A stretch of DNA of 39,056 bases, taken from positions 1 to 39,056 of the forward strand of contig NZ_JAXUHN010000050.1 of the NCBI RefSeq assembly GCF_035916875.1. Direction: 5' to 3'. How positions within the stretch are numbered: the stretch's first letter is position 1; every line of letters starts with the position of its first letter. Under the pieces are notes generated by a model. That model made no database searches. It saw only the letters and a program-made list of their open reading frames with translations, and was not told where the DNA came from. The stretch is from Methylomicrobium sp035916875. GTDB lineage: Bacteria; Pseudomonadota; Gammaproteobacteria; Methylococcales; Methylomonadaceae. Positions 24,547 through 32,682 of the stretch are shown piece by piece. The position numbers and the translations under genes are program-made.

Positions 24547-25672
24547 TTGTTTTTTTGAGTGCATTTTCCAAAACCCTGACGCGCTTCTGCATTAGTGATT
24601 TGCTGATTGATTCGCCGGTCAATTTTTCGTAATGAATCTTGGCGCTAGCCAAATAATTTTTATTGCCTTTGCTTAACTCTACTGCTTTCCAAACATTGAC
24701 ATAAACGCCGATGTTAAGCCTTGATTTAGCTTGGTGGCATCTTTCCCCGTATTGAATAAGTTGAGCTTCAATATCGAGAGACATTGCTTCAAGCTGCAAT
24801 GAGCGTTCATAATCAACAAAAGCCTCTTTTTGTTTTTGACGCCTGATCGTTTTTTGTCGCTCGTGAATTTCTTTGCCACGCAACATAAGCATACCGAGCA
24901 GACACGATGCCGGAAGGTTTAGGTATTTTGCTTTTGTAGCGGGCTTAAGCTTTAAGGTGGCAATCTCCATTGCATGGTCCCAATCTAAATCCTCGGATGC
25001 AAAAATATTGGCAAATTTGCCATCAAATGCTTTCTCATGGGTTTTGTGGCCGGGATGGCAGGTGTGCCCCCATTGTATGTCAAAAGTTTGCAAGTGATTC
25101 ATCATAAGCGCCGCGCTTTCGTCTTTTTCGCAGACACCATCGCTTAACTTGCATCTGGCAAGACCACGTTCTATAGGTGGAACGCCGAGTTTGGATAATT
25201 TTATAGAGATTTTCCGAGCAAGCGCCACTTCATCAACGGATAATGCAGATTTACTAAATAGCTCTTGAAGGCGTTCAATCAACACTTCTCGTGGTTGCGA
25301 ATCGACAATGAAGCCGTCGAGAAACGCGTCCAAGTCGCCACTTTCTGCATATTCTCGGAAACCGTTTGATTTGGTCTCGGTCGAAGGCTCGGGTAATACC
25401 GGGGCCGGGGCAACTTCCCAGTCGTCAAGTTCTGCAAAAATAGCGTCGATTTCCTCTTGTTCGACTTGCGATATGACCAAATGCTTGAAGGGTGTAGACC
25501 AGTCATTGTCGTTATCATGCAGCTCGGCAAAAATGGCATCGATTTCAGCCGCTTCACTCTGGCGTCGTTCTTCCTCCATTTTTTCATGGATATGCCGGGG
25601 AATTCGTTTCAATTCCTCTTGTGGGAAGAAATCACAAGATGATTGAAAATTGAAATTATCCTTTAAATTCAT
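24533..25672 (-). CDS. 379-residue element protein of unknown function, next to iterons
   Basis: The gene starts behind GGAG and encodes a soluble, charged protein. The N-terminal third has the nonapeptide E-I-D-A-I-F-A-E-L twice (residues 43-51 and 74-82), a possible short linear motif that binds a partner. The C-terminal half is helical and lysine/arginine-rich, with Q-K-R-V-R-V-L-E-N-A-L-K-K at the end, compatible with DNA binding. Its 3' end lies inside iteron-like repeats, so a replication initiator or a regulator of the repeats is possible. I recognise no family, so this is inference from position. Confidence 0.7.
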   Translation of the reverse strand: MNLKDNFNFQSSCDFFPQEELKRIPRHIHEKMEEERRQSEAAEIDAIFAELHDNDNDWSTPFKHLVISQVEQEEIDAIFAELDDWEVAPAPVLPEPSTETKSNGFREYAESGDLDAFLDGFIVDSQPREVLIERLQELFSKSALSVDEVALARKISIKLSKLGVPPIERGLARCKLSDGVCEKDESAALMMNHLQTFDIQWGHTCHPGHKTHEKAFDGKFANIFASEDLDWDHAMEIATLKLKPATKAKYLNLPASCLLGMLMLRGKEIHERQKTIRRQKQKEAFVDYERSLQLEAMSLDIEAQLIQYGERCHQAKSRLNIGVYVNVWKAVELSKGNKNYLASAKIHYEKLTGESISKSLMQKRVRVLENALKKTTVYP

Positions 25673-25706
25673 TATAATAGCTCCGTTACACGTTCATATT
25701 ATTCAT

Positions 25707-25738
25707 AGCCCGGAAGTTTGCAGCGCCCGGGCTTTTTT
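25707..25738 (+). terminator. Plus-strand terminator between two minus-strand genes
   Basis: AGCCCGG pairs with CCGGGCT around a 13-base loop and runs directly into six T residues on the plus strand. Both neighbouring genes are on the minus strand, where the T run would be on the wrong side. It may end an antisense or small transcript that starts within 25672-25706 or further left. Confidence 0.7.
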
Positions 25739-25748
25739 ATGCTCAAAA

Positions 25749-26246
25749 TTAAGCGATCGATTTAGATAAATTGACCGCTTTATGTGCCTCCTTTCTAAAA
25801 ATATTACGCAAGTCTTCCGCGATTGAACGCGAAAGGCCACGTTTCCACTCTCCGCTACTCCATTTGATCATCAAGCGGAAACCGTTTCCGCGCTTGTCAA
25901 AGCACAGAATCGAATCGTCAATCATGCAGACGATGAAAAAAGACTTTTGCTGATCGTCAAGCACCCAATCAATGCCATTGGCTAGATAATCCGCATGGAT
26001 GGCGTCCAACACGACCGGAACAGCGCCGTTAAAGGCAAAAGTTACGATTGGCTCGCCGCGCTCATTCAGTGAACCGTTAATTTCGAAACCGGGCAGCTCC
26101 GGGAATGTCTCCGGGTGCAGCCGGCGCCATTCGGCGGCAATATGATTATCAAGATAGGTGGCAACCGAATCAAAACCATGATGCGCGGCAATCGCTTCCA
26201 GTTGAGCACCGCGGATTTCATCCAATTGCGTTCTAACCTTACCCAT
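25749..26246 (-). CDS. 165-residue hypothetical protein of the element
   Basis: Begins MGKVRTQLDEIRGAQLEAIAAHHGFDS, an N-terminal helix pair reminiscent of small DNA-binding or ribbon-helix-helix-like regulators. A mixed region follows with D-W-V-L-D-D-Q-Q-K-S-F-F-I and a basic C-terminus. AAAGGGG precedes the start. The gene lies downstream of the recombinase and the Rha remnant in the same orientation. No family is recognised. Confidence 0.65.
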   Translation of the reverse strand: MGKVRTQLDEIRGAQLEAIAAHHGFDSVATYLDNHIAAEWRRLHPETFPELPGFEINGSLNERGEPIVTFAFNGAVPVVLDAIHADYLANGIDWVLDDQQKSFFIVCMIDDSILCFDKRGNGFRLMIKWSSGEWKRGLSRSIAEDLRNIFRKEAHKAVNLSKSIA

Positions 26247-26304
26247 AAATACCCCTTTATTTTCAAATGATTGTTAATATATCCATATTAATAAAAACCG
26301 TTTG

Positions 26305-26649
26305 CTAAGTCAATATGTTAGCTTTGGAATGATGGGTCGGGGGAATGCTGTAACCGGTGACCAGCGTGAGCGTGAGTTCTTTGGGCAGGCTGAAGATGCC
26401 TCTTGTCTTGGTTGCGCCGTTGTTGACGGTGTAGGGAACAACTCCCGCGAACTGGGGAGTTGTTAAATCAAGCGCCTTCAGCATCTTCCGGATGTCGATC
26501 ATCACATGGTCGTGACGCTTGCCGGTCAGTTCGGCGATCTCCAGAGGGCCGGGAGCGCGTTTAAATTTTTTGGTGGGTTCGCGTCCGACCGGCCAGCTTT
26601 TTGCAGAGGTGGGAGGGTAGGTAATAATGCAAATGATAACGATTATCAA
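26305..26649 (-). pseudogene. Truncated Rha-family phage regulatory protein
   Basis: The middle of this frame, L-E-I-A-E-L-T-G-K-R-H-D-H-V-M, then I-R-K-M-L-K-A-L and finally L-T-L-T-L-V-T-G-Y-S-I-P, is the core of the Rha (pRha) family of phage regulators. The C-terminus breaks off right after V-T-G-Y-S, where intact members continue for tens of residues with an arginine-rich stretch. The first ~30 residues do not match the family and are read through a Fur-box sequence, so the natural N-terminus is also lost. This is best seen as a remnant. Confidence 0.75.
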
Positions 26650-26650
26650 T
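26631..26650. promoter_or_regulatory. Orphan Fur-box-like palindrome inside the element
   Basis: AAATGATAACGATTATCAAT is a strong match to the classic Fur operator (GATAATGATAATCATTATC). It lies at the 5' end of the Rha remnant, with no iron-uptake gene beside it. It may be the leftover promoter of a lost gene or may place the remnant under iron control. Confidence 0.6.
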
Positions 26651-26702
26651 TACGTATTGTTAAGGGCTGTATTAGCCATTGCAAACAACGGGATTTCAGG
26701 CA

Positions 26703-26729
26703 TAAAAAAAGCCGCACAATGGCGGCTTT
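26703..26729 (-). terminator. Terminator of the serine recombinase gene
   Basis: On the minus strand AAAGCCGC pairs with GCGGCTTT around a six-base loop and the stem ends in a run of T residues (A residues at 26704-26710 on the plus strand). It lies 30 bases after the recombinase stop codon. Confidence 0.85.
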
Positions 26730-26758
26730 CGTTTGTTGGTTTGGCGGTTACGCGGTTA

Positions 26759-27346
26759 TCATGCGCATTCTTTAACGACGCGCTGAACAACGCTTGTTCC
26801 AATGCCAAGCGTTTTGCCGATCTTCAAAACGCCCATGCCTTCGGAACGTAGTTTGATGATTTCTTGTTCGATTGCGCTTTCGGTCTTTGGTCGGCCTAAT
26901 TGCTTGCCTTGTTGCCTTGCCCGATTCAAGCCAGCATGGACTCGCTCTTGAATCATCGAACGCTCAAACTCGGCGAAGACGCCACACATTTGGAACATTG
27001 CCTTGCCCGATGGCGTTGTAGTGTCAATGGCTTGTTGGTGCAAATACATATCAACGCCGACGCCGTGCAGGTCGTGCATGATGCCCACCAAGTCCTGTAG
27101 GCTTCGGCCCAGGCGGTCAACGGACCATGCCATAATTACGTCAAACTTGCGTTGGGTGGCGGCTTTCAACATCTTGTCCAGTGCAGGGCGTTTATCGCGG
27201 CCTTTTGCGCCTGATACGCCGGCATCCTCGAAAACCTGCACGATTTCCCATCCGGATTTAGCGGCCACTTTCTCAAGCTCCAATCGTTGGTTTTCCGTCG
27301 TTTGTTGATCGGTCGAAACGCGGATATATATGGCTGCTTTTTTCAT
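26759..27346 (-). CDS. Serine recombinase (resolvase/invertase family)
   Basis: Cuts and rejoins DNA through a serine. The 195-residue protein begins MKKAAIYIRVSTDQQTTENQ with catalytic S11, continues with D-A-G-V-S-G-A-K-G-R, the motif W-S-V-D-R-L-G-R-S-L, and F-E-R-S-M-I-Q-E-R. A C-terminal helix-turn-helix (V-L-K-I-G-K-T-L-G-I-G-T-S-V-V-Q-R) would bind the site. The size is that of resolvases and invertases. I use the ATG at 27346 with GGGAAC upstream; longer frames lack a ribosome site. A 30-bp palindrome with a two-base centre lies 46 bases upstream and is a likely recombination site. Confidence 0.93.
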   Translation of the reverse strand: MKKAAIYIRVSTDQQTTENQRLELEKVAAKSGWEIVQVFEDAGVSGAKGRDKRPALDKMLKAATQRKFDVIMAWSVDRLGRSLQDLVGIMHDLHGVGVDMYLHQQAIDTTTPSGKAMFQMCGVFAEFERSMIQERVHAGLNRARQQGKQLGRPKTESAIEQEIIKLRSEGMGVLKIGKTLGIGTSVVQRVVKECA

Positions 27347-27391
27347 GGCTGTTCCCGACTGTGATTTAGTAGCTAGAATTATAGCAATAAC

Positions 27392-27421
27392 ATATACGGA
27401 AAACAAGTGTTTTCCGTATAT
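27392..27421. promoter_or_regulatory. Candidate recombination (res-like) site of the serine recombinase
   Basis: A perfect 14-base inverted repeat (ATATACGGAAAACA / TGTTTTCCGTATAT) surrounds the dinucleotide AG. Serine recombinases cut at a two-base centre between such half-sites. A third half-site GTTTTCCGTATA is at 27482-27493, about 75 bases away, as in accessory subsites of resolvases. It also covers the recombinase promoter region, so it may autoregulate. Confidence 0.7.
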
Positions 27422-27496
27422 AATTTGGGAAGCTCTGAAACCCTTGATTTTTGGGGGTAGGGAAGAGGGAATTTCGAAGGGGTTTTCCGTATAGGG

Positions 27497-27862
27497 TTAA
27501 TCTGACTCCAACACGGCCGCCGTGTGTGCGTCGAAGGTCCGGTAATCAGATTGTTTGATGTCGCGGGATTTCTTAATCATGCCCAAGTTGATTAGGGCCC
27601 CTCTTAAATGGCTAGCATTCTGCCTGTAATTAGCTTCGTCGATTTCTTCGCCGTTGAGAATTCGCAACTCGTCACGCTCACACAGAACGGCCAGCGTTGC
27701 CGCCCGCCGCATCAACATGGCTTCGGCGGTTGTAGGCTCACCGCCCACCTGATAATTTAAGCCCGCCAGTTGATCGCGGTAGCGCCGGGCTATAGCTGTT
27801 CGGCCGTCGATCTTTTGGCCGTCAATCAACAATTCCGGGAGTTTTAAATCATCGTTTGCCAT
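27497..27862 (-). CDS. Small phage protein, possibly terminase-small-subunit-like
   Basis: The 121-residue helical protein contains M-L-M-R-R-A-A-T-L-A-V-L-C-E-R-D-E-L and G-E-E-I-D-E-A-N-Y. This pattern (a helix with R-R-A-A-x-x-A-x-x-C-E, then G-E-x-I-D) recurs in small proteins encoded near terL in many phages and sometimes called terminase small subunits. Here it is the last gene of the capsid block instead of preceding terL. A 14-bp palindrome lies in its upstream gap. The functional guess is weak; the gene itself is convincing. Confidence 0.7.
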   Translation of the reverse strand: MANDDLKLPELLIDGQKIDGRTAIARRYRDQLAGLNYQVGGEPTTAEAMLMRRAATLAVLCERDELRILNGEEIDEANYRQNASHLRGALINLGMIKKSRDIKQSDYRTFDAHTAAVLESD

Positions 27863-27947
27863 TCTCGTTCTCTTTCTGTTCTCTTTATGCTGAGCTTGGG
27901 GCCTTTGCCGATTCGTTCACTTTTCCATCGCTCATTGATGAGTGATA

Positions 27948-27961
27948 TAAGCATATGCTTA
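27948..27961. promoter_or_regulatory. 14-bp perfect palindrome upstream of the last capsid-block gene
   Basis: TAAGCATATGCTTA is fully self-complementary and lies 86 bases before the start of the 121-residue gene, in the only sizeable gap (118 bases) at this end of the block. It may be an operator for a separate promoter. Confidence 0.5.
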
Positions 27962-27980
27962 CAAAAAATCACGTCTTGGA

Positions 27981-28355
27981 TTACGCCGCCCTTTTGCGTT
28001 TTGGTCCGCTTTTGCCCGCATGTATCAACTGATCAAATTGCCGGGCTTCTTGATTGGGGCTTGTTAAAAACTCCAAGATGGTTTCACGCACTGTTTCAGG
28101 ATCAAGCCCTACCAAACTGCAAACCTTCCGGAAGTCTGTATTTCCTTTGTAAAACCACTCTTGCGCCTCACGGGTAAGGCGCCTTTGTGTTTCAACGGTT
28201 CCCACACCGTGCAAATCATACCCGGCCGCATCTTTGACCGCTCTTATCAGCGTTGCCCGCCACAAATTCAATTCCGGTTGAATTTCGGGGTTTTCTTTAG
28301 CATAACCAAAGGCGTCCGCAAACTCTTTATCGATTAGGTAAAATTTTTCACTCAT
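27981..28355 (-). CDS. Conserved phage-type protein of unknown function
   Basis: The 124-residue protein has L-N-L-W-R-A-T-L-I-R-A-V-K-D-A-A-G and then A-Q-E-W-F-Y-K-G-N-T-D-F-R-K-V-C-S-L-V-G-L-D-P-E-T-V-R. Proteins with W-R-A-x-L near the start and a W-F/D-F-x-x-V-C-x-L-x-G-L-D motif are common in proteobacterial phages, but their role is unknown. The start overlaps the stop of the minor head gene (ATGA), so they are co-translated. The C-terminus is basic (K-R-K-R). Confidence 0.7.
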   Translation of the reverse strand: MSEKFYLIDKEFADAFGYAKENPEIQPELNLWRATLIRAVKDAAGYDLHGVGTVETQRRLTREAQEWFYKGNTDFRKVCSLVGLDPETVRETILEFLTSPNQEARQFDQLIHAGKSGPKRKRAA

Positions 28356-29272
28356 GATTTAATCTTCCTGATTATTGCGCGGCACCGGCAATTGATTTCC
28401 AGCGGTGGATTCATCACTGGGCCTAATGGCGTTTGAAAGGGTTGATTGATCGCAACGCCTTTGCTGTTCATGGCTTCGGTTTGGTTGTGGGCAAGCCTTA
28501 CCCGTTCATCATGGGCCGTTACCCAAAAACGACGGTAATCATTGGCGTTGATCAACCCGGTATTGGCCGCAAAGTTGACCGCCGACTGTTGGGCAGTATG
28601 GGCAACTTTGCTTGCCAAATTTCGGGCAATGGCGTTTGCACGATGGGCAAGCAAGGCTTTGCGTTGCTTGGCAACAAGTTTGTCTATGGCATCCGGATCA
28701 AGCCCGCGCTCGATTGACTTTCTAATGACGTTGCGCTGACTGGCCGAAAGGTTTCTGATTACTTCCGGCGGCAAGGCACTCATATGCTCATGTTTCACCG
28801 TGCCATTGATCTTAAACCGACTTGCGTAAATCGGCTTGGTGGCTACGGTTTCCAACGCCTGCCGATAGGCTGACAAACTTCTGGCTTGATTTGGGGTAAG
28901 GCCAATGCTTTCGATGATGCGCTTGTGATTCGGTCCGGCCAAACTGACCGCCTTTTTAACTTCGGCGGAAATTTCCCTAATCTGGGAATCGATGAATTCG
29001 ATTTTCAGTGATTCGGGATAGTGAAAATTTGGTAATCCCAAAACCGACAAAAGCAAAATGATGGCTTCGTCGTGTAGAGCGCCTAAATCCTCTTTAAAAC
29101 CGTGTGATAACTGGGTTTCAAGTGGATTTATGGCCAAATTGTTTGGATCGGATACGCCGTTTAATCGCTCACTATCTGGGGGGTAATTTTCGCGCGCATC
29201 ACGCACCGCCGACAAAAACGAATTTTCAAGTTTTGGCTCATATTCATCAATGAGTCTTTCAAAGTCGTTCAT
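28352..29272 (-). CDS. Mu gpF/SPP1 gp7-like minor head protein
   Basis: The 306-residue protein ends with the family signature: D-E-R-V-R-L-A-H, then N-P-P-L-E-I-N-C-R-C-R. Such proteins sit inside or at the portal vertex of the capsid and are needed for DNA injection or head maturation. The N-terminal half is helical. It overlaps the upstream head-completion gene by four bases and the downstream gene likewise, so the whole block is one operon. Confidence 0.88.
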   Translation of the reverse strand: MNDFERLIDEYEPKLENSFLSAVRDARENYPPDSERLNGVSDPNNLAINPLETQLSHGFKEDLGALHDEAIILLLSVLGLPNFHYPESLKIEFIDSQIREISAEVKKAVSLAGPNHKRIIESIGLTPNQARSLSAYRQALETVATKPIYASRFKINGTVKHEHMSALPPEVIRNLSASQRNVIRKSIERGLDPDAIDKLVAKQRKALLAHRANAIARNLASKVAHTAQQSAVNFAANTGLINANDYRRFWVTAHDERVRLAHNQTEAMNSKGVAINQPFQTPLGPVMNPPLEINCRCRAIIRKIKS

Positions 29273-29940
29273 GGGATCAAGCGGGCGGAATATTGCGAAG
29301 GTTCGGCCAAATAGGGCTTTAACAGGCTCATGACGAAATCAGGCAAGGGGCCTTCCTTCGTTGGGCGGTAACTGACGTCCGATTCACCGACTCGGGCGGA
29401 ACTCAGCTTGAAAAGGTCGCGGTATTGTTGCGGGTCTGTAATGTCATGATCCAACAAAAAATAAACCAGGTCGCACGTAGCAGCCTTGACCCCGGCCGGT
29501 ATGGCCTTTGAATCGATGGGCTGCCCATTGCGATTGACTGCACCGATTCTCGGCCACTGTAGCGGCTGATTGGTATCGGTCGGTCTACCCAGAAAGTCAA
29601 ACTGATCAATTAGCCGGGTGGCAAGAATAGCCGCCCGTGCGTTTTGAATTTGAATTTGTGTTTTACCGGCCGTAAGGGTGGTGTAAATCTCTTCTAGGTT
29701 ATCAAAGCCGAACCCGCCGGCCGTCAATGCGTCGGTAATCTCTTGAAGTGGGTTGCCGGTAGTCTGGTCGAGTATCAGTCCGCGCATAGCGTTGATAACT
29801 TCGGCCCCTCCCGGCAATGTCGCGCCAGCTTCCACGGTTGCCGCCAAAAAAGTGTAGGCATCCGCGTTTAGCCGGTTCTCTAAATGGTTGTAAAGCTCAA
29901 GCTCGCCAACGAAAGAATTTGTCCCTAATTCGATTGTCAT
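29269..29940 (-). CDS. Head-completion/connector-like protein (DnaT-like phage family)
   Basis: The C-terminal half (about residues 95-215) has A-A-I-L-A-T-R-L-I-D-Q-F-D-F-L-G-R-P-T, then Q-P-L-Q-W-P-R-I-G-A and P-A-G-V-K-A-A-T. These are the hallmarks of a small phage family placed behind the capsid gene and labelled DnaT-like or head-tail adaptor. The N-terminal ~90 residues do not match that family and may be a separate helical domain, so the protein is longer than usual. AAAGGACG precedes the start. Confidence 0.7.
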   Translation of the reverse strand: MTIELGTNSFVGELELYNHLENRLNADAYTFLAATVEAGATLPGGAEVINAMRGLILDQTTGNPLQEITDALTAGGFGFDNLEEIYTTLTAGKTQIQIQNARAAILATRLIDQFDFLGRPTDTNQPLQWPRIGAVNRNGQPIDSKAIPAGVKAATCDLVYFLLDHDITDPQQYRDLFKLSSARVGESDVSYRPTKEGPLPDFVMSLLKPYLAEPSQYSARLIP

Positions 29941-30034
29941 AAATCGTCCTTTAAGAAAAAAAAGGGGCGTCCTTGCCCGGTTAATCCTTTAACCAAAAAT
30001 CCCTTAGTCAGTTGGCTTTACTGTTTCCTTGAAT

Positions 30035-30931
30035 TTAAACGATTACACCTTTCAAACGCGCCGCGCATTTGGGGTGTTTCAGCACCAAACCGCTATACCA
30101 TTCGATACGGGTGCGGTAAGCGGGTTTTGTCTCGATTTCGCCCAAATCGCGCACGTCCATAGGTTCGGTTTGAATGCCGTGCAGGGCATCGGCGCCGAAC
30201 TTGACGACATAAATCGAAGTTGTTGCATTGCTCGAACCTTGCGTTTCGGTATTCGGCAAAATAGGGTTGCCGTCCGCGCCGTCTTCAATGATGCCGATTG
30301 GAACGCCCGAATAAGTCTCAACTTCCCGGCCGAAATAATCGCGGCTAACGCTGATATTGCTGCTTACACGACCCAGCATAACGACCTGGCGACGGGCGGC
30401 TTTATTCATCAAAAGCAGGCTTGGGGTGCCTTGAATGGCGTCTACCAGCTCATCGAGTATGTCCATTGATAAAGCCGCACCATTTGGGCCCGCTGTAATA
30501 ACTTGATTGCCGGTTAATCGAACGTTTAAACCGTCGAAGGCTTTCGGATTTGTGCCGGTGTCGCCATGAAGGAAGGTAGAAAGCCAGCTCAAGGTTAAGG
30601 CTTTGGCTTTCATGGCATCATGAACCGCCCGGCTATCATTGTCGCCGGTTCCCATTTTGATTTGAGCGACGTCATAATCCGAATCACCACCGATAATGGT
30701 GAGGGACTCGGTGACGGGATTTACAACACCGGTTGATTCTGTGTAGCCTTCGTTGAAACCGCGAAAGGCGATACCGGGCAGCGTTTGTTCAATATTGTAA
30801 GCGTAAGCGTTACCCTTGATATTGATAAACGGTAGGTTTGCCAATACCGGGTTTTCACGCGCGAAAATTTCAACTACGCCGCTTGCCAGTGGGGTAGGGT
30901 TAAGTTTTTGCCATTCTGCAATGGTTAACAT
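30035..30931 (-). CDS. Major capsid protein (HK97-like fold)
   Basis: The 298-residue protein starts MLTIAEWQKLNPTPLASGVVEIFARENPVLANLPF, the E-loop approach seen in tailed-phage major capsid proteins. It contains the segment S-L-L-L-M-N-K-A-A-R-R-Q with a later G-V-P-I-G-I-I-E-D, typical of the A domain. No protease gene is present, so the shell probably uses the separate scaffold-like protein next door. A strong AAGGAG ribosome site precedes the ATG, fitting high expression. Confidence 0.9.
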   Translation of the reverse strand: MLTIAEWQKLNPTPLASGVVEIFARENPVLANLPFINIKGNAYAYNIEQTLPGIAFRGFNEGYTESTGVVNPVTESLTIIGGDSDYDVAQIKMGTGDNDSRAVHDAMKAKALTLSWLSTFLHGDTGTNPKAFDGLNVRLTGNQVITAGPNGAALSMDILDELVDAIQGTPSLLLMNKAARRQVVMLGRVSSNISVSRDYFGREVETYSGVPIGIIEDGADGNPILPNTETQGSSNATTSIYVVKFGADALHGIQTEPMDVRDLGEIETKPAYRTRIEWYSGLVLKHPKCAARLKGVIV

Positions 30932-30961
30932 TTATTTTACTCCTTGAAATTGGTAAAAAAT

Positions 30962-31303
30962 TTATTTGCTGTAGCCGTAGCTCATGCGAGCAATCGGCGG
31001 TAATTCGCTCGGGTTCACCTGTTGCGGGGTAATGCCCGGCTTCCGGGTGTCCGTTTCTGGCACTGTTGTTCTGAAAACGCCGGTTTCTTTAGCCTTATTG
31101 AACCATTTCACCTTAGCCGCCGGGCCTAAATCTTCCGGAATCAAGGCTTTCAAGCCGTCCGGGATCGTGGCAAGCATCAAATTGGCGACAAGTTCCATGT
31201 CGGTGTAACTGTCTGCCAATTCGGCTTTTAACCGTTCAATCTCCCCGGCGGAATCAGCGGCCGGGGTGTTGGTTTGTTCCTGTTGTGTTGTTTCTTGGGT
31301 CAT
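30962..31303 (-). CDS. Small acidic protein between portal and capsid, scaffold-like
   Basis: Encodes about 113 residues with a glutamine/threonine-rich N-terminus, a coiled helix (E-I-E-R-L-K-A-E-L-A-D-S-Y) and a proline-rich C-terminus. Position between portal and major capsid genes and composition suggest a scaffolding protein. The ATG at 31303 overlaps the portal stop; a TTG at 31309 is also possible. It is smaller than most scaffolds, and the assignment is from context. Confidence 0.6.
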   Translation of the reverse strand: MTQETTQQEQTNTPAADSAGEIERLKAELADSYTDMELVANLMLATIPDGLKALIPEDLGPAAKVKWFNKAKETGVFRTTVPETDTRKPGITPQQVNPSELPPIARMSYGYSK

Positions 31304-31305
31304 AA

Positions 31306-32604
31306 TCAATCAACTAAAGTAATTTGTGTGGATTCGTCTTTGCGCCGTAAAAGCTCTTGGATCGCATCTTGCCGGGTAGGGTAGCCGTCCGGATTTTCGG
31401 AAATCAAAAGATCAACCGGGGACCAAACGCCCATCTCCAGCTTTGCCCTTGCGTTGTTCAACCGTTCGGTTTCGGTCAGATTTTCTTGCATCTCTGCAAA
31501 ATCGACCGTAACGCGGGCGTCTTCGGGAATGGTGCCGGGCTGATGGGTATTAACCACGCGCTTGATGATTTCAAATAGTTGTGTTTCATAGCGACGCCAC
31601 AAGGCAATATCATCTTGCCGGGCTTCTCTAAGGTCAATTTGCTCGACGTGCTTCGCCGCGCCGGATTCGGAACGCCTATCGAGGTCGAACACGTCCGCCG
31701 AAAGATCATTCGAGGCGGCCACTTGCCGTAATACAAATTGGATCGCCTCTAAAATGTCGCCAATGGGCGCATTGGGTGCGGCAAAGCCGAACGCCCCACC
31801 TTCGGGCAGGGTAACGGCTCTTTCCGGTCCCACATTCAACGCTTCGCCGGCCGGGATGCCAGAAGCCCAGGCTTGGCCGTGGGCCTGTAATTCGACCGCC
31901 CGCCATAGGTTCGACAAAGCCACGTTGATGGCTTCTTGAGCTTCGATAAGATCATCACCGCCGGGGATAAAAAATTGATCATCCGGCAGTGAATCAAATA
32001 AACAAACAAAGGGGAGCGCACCGTAAGGATTGACGCCTTTTGGGTTGCTCCCCATTTTCATAGGATTGCCGCGATAGTCTCGCCGGGTATAAGTGCCCGC
32101 CGTCCAATCGGAATAGGTAACATCCTGTTCTTTTGCTGCTTTGTGGGTAATGACGAACCGCTTTGGAAACAGCGGATTATCATACTCAACGTCTAAAATG
32201 TTCGGTGTGATGACCGACAAAGTAAGCTGGTCATTCATCCAACACACTTGCAAAACGGACGTTTTAAGCAACTTCGTCAAACGGCTCAGGCGCTTTAACA
32301 CTATATCGACGCCGGCGGCTTTATAAAACTCTTCCGCCAACACTTGGTTAATTCCGGTAAACGTCCGCCTAGGGGCTAACCGGTAAAGGTTCGCCCGCTT
32401 GTTGATAACTTTCTTAACCGCGTTGACCTGAAACACCCGGAATGTTTCCGGACGGGACCACCGCTGCTTTATCAGTCTCAACATTTCTTCGCTTTGCTGA
32501 TCGTGGTAATAATTCATCCACTTATCAGTGCGCGCCTTCCTCGCCGTTGATGATTTGACGATTTTTAAAAATTCACTGTTTGAGTTGCTCAGTATATCTA
32601 ACAT
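31306..32604 (-). CDS. Phage portal protein
   Basis: The portal ring at the head vertex is the DNA entry channel and anchors the terminase and tail. The 432-residue protein has an N-terminal W-M-N-Y-Y-H-D-Q-Q-S-E-E region and the segment L-I-E-A-Q-E-A-I-N-V-A-L-S-N-L-W-R-A. The C-terminal S-A-D-V-F-D-L-D-R-R-S-E-S-G-A-A-K is characteristic of portal proteins (S-G-x-A-x motif). Length is in the normal range. Its promoter region holds a copy of the 19-bp near-palindrome also found before terL. Confidence 0.88.
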   Translation of the reverse strand: MLDILSNSNSEFLKIVKSSTARKARTDKWMNYYHDQQSEEMLRLIKQRWSRPETFRVFQVNAVKKVINKRANLYRLAPRRTFTGINQVLAEEFYKAAGVDIVLKRLSRLTKLLKTSVLQVCWMNDQLTLSVITPNILDVEYDNPLFPKRFVITHKAAKEQDVTYSDWTAGTYTRRDYRGNPMKMGSNPKGVNPYGALPFVCLFDSLPDDQFFIPGGDDLIEAQEAINVALSNLWRAVELQAHGQAWASGIPAGEALNVGPERAVTLPEGGAFGFAAPNAPIGDILEAIQFVLRQVAASNDLSADVFDLDRRSESGAAKHVEQIDLREARQDDIALWRRYETQLFEIIKRVVNTHQPGTIPEDARVTVDFAEMQENLTETERLNNARAKLEMGVWSPVDLLISENPDGYPTRQDAIQELLRRKDESTQITLVD

Positions 32605-32641
32605 AGTGTCTTAATAGCTATAAAAATAGCAGCTATATAAT

Positions 32642-32660
32642 AATTGAACATTGTTTAATT
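32642..32660. promoter_or_regulatory. Operator copy A upstream of the portal gene
   Basis: AATTGAACATTGTTTAATT is a near-perfect palindrome. It is nearly identical, on the opposite strand, to 34372-34390 before terL. A second shared word, TAGCTGCTAT, is at 32626-32635 (minus strand) and 34424-34433 (plus strand). The paired motifs mark two co-regulated promoters. The ribbon-helix-helix protein encoded at 34459 is a candidate ligand. Confidence 0.7.
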
Positions 32661-32682
32661 TGCAAGAAAAATTTTAACAATA

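Noticed and set aside
30029..30469. 146-codon plus-strand frame opposite the major capsid gene
   Set aside because: Overlaps the capsid gene fully and lacks independent support.
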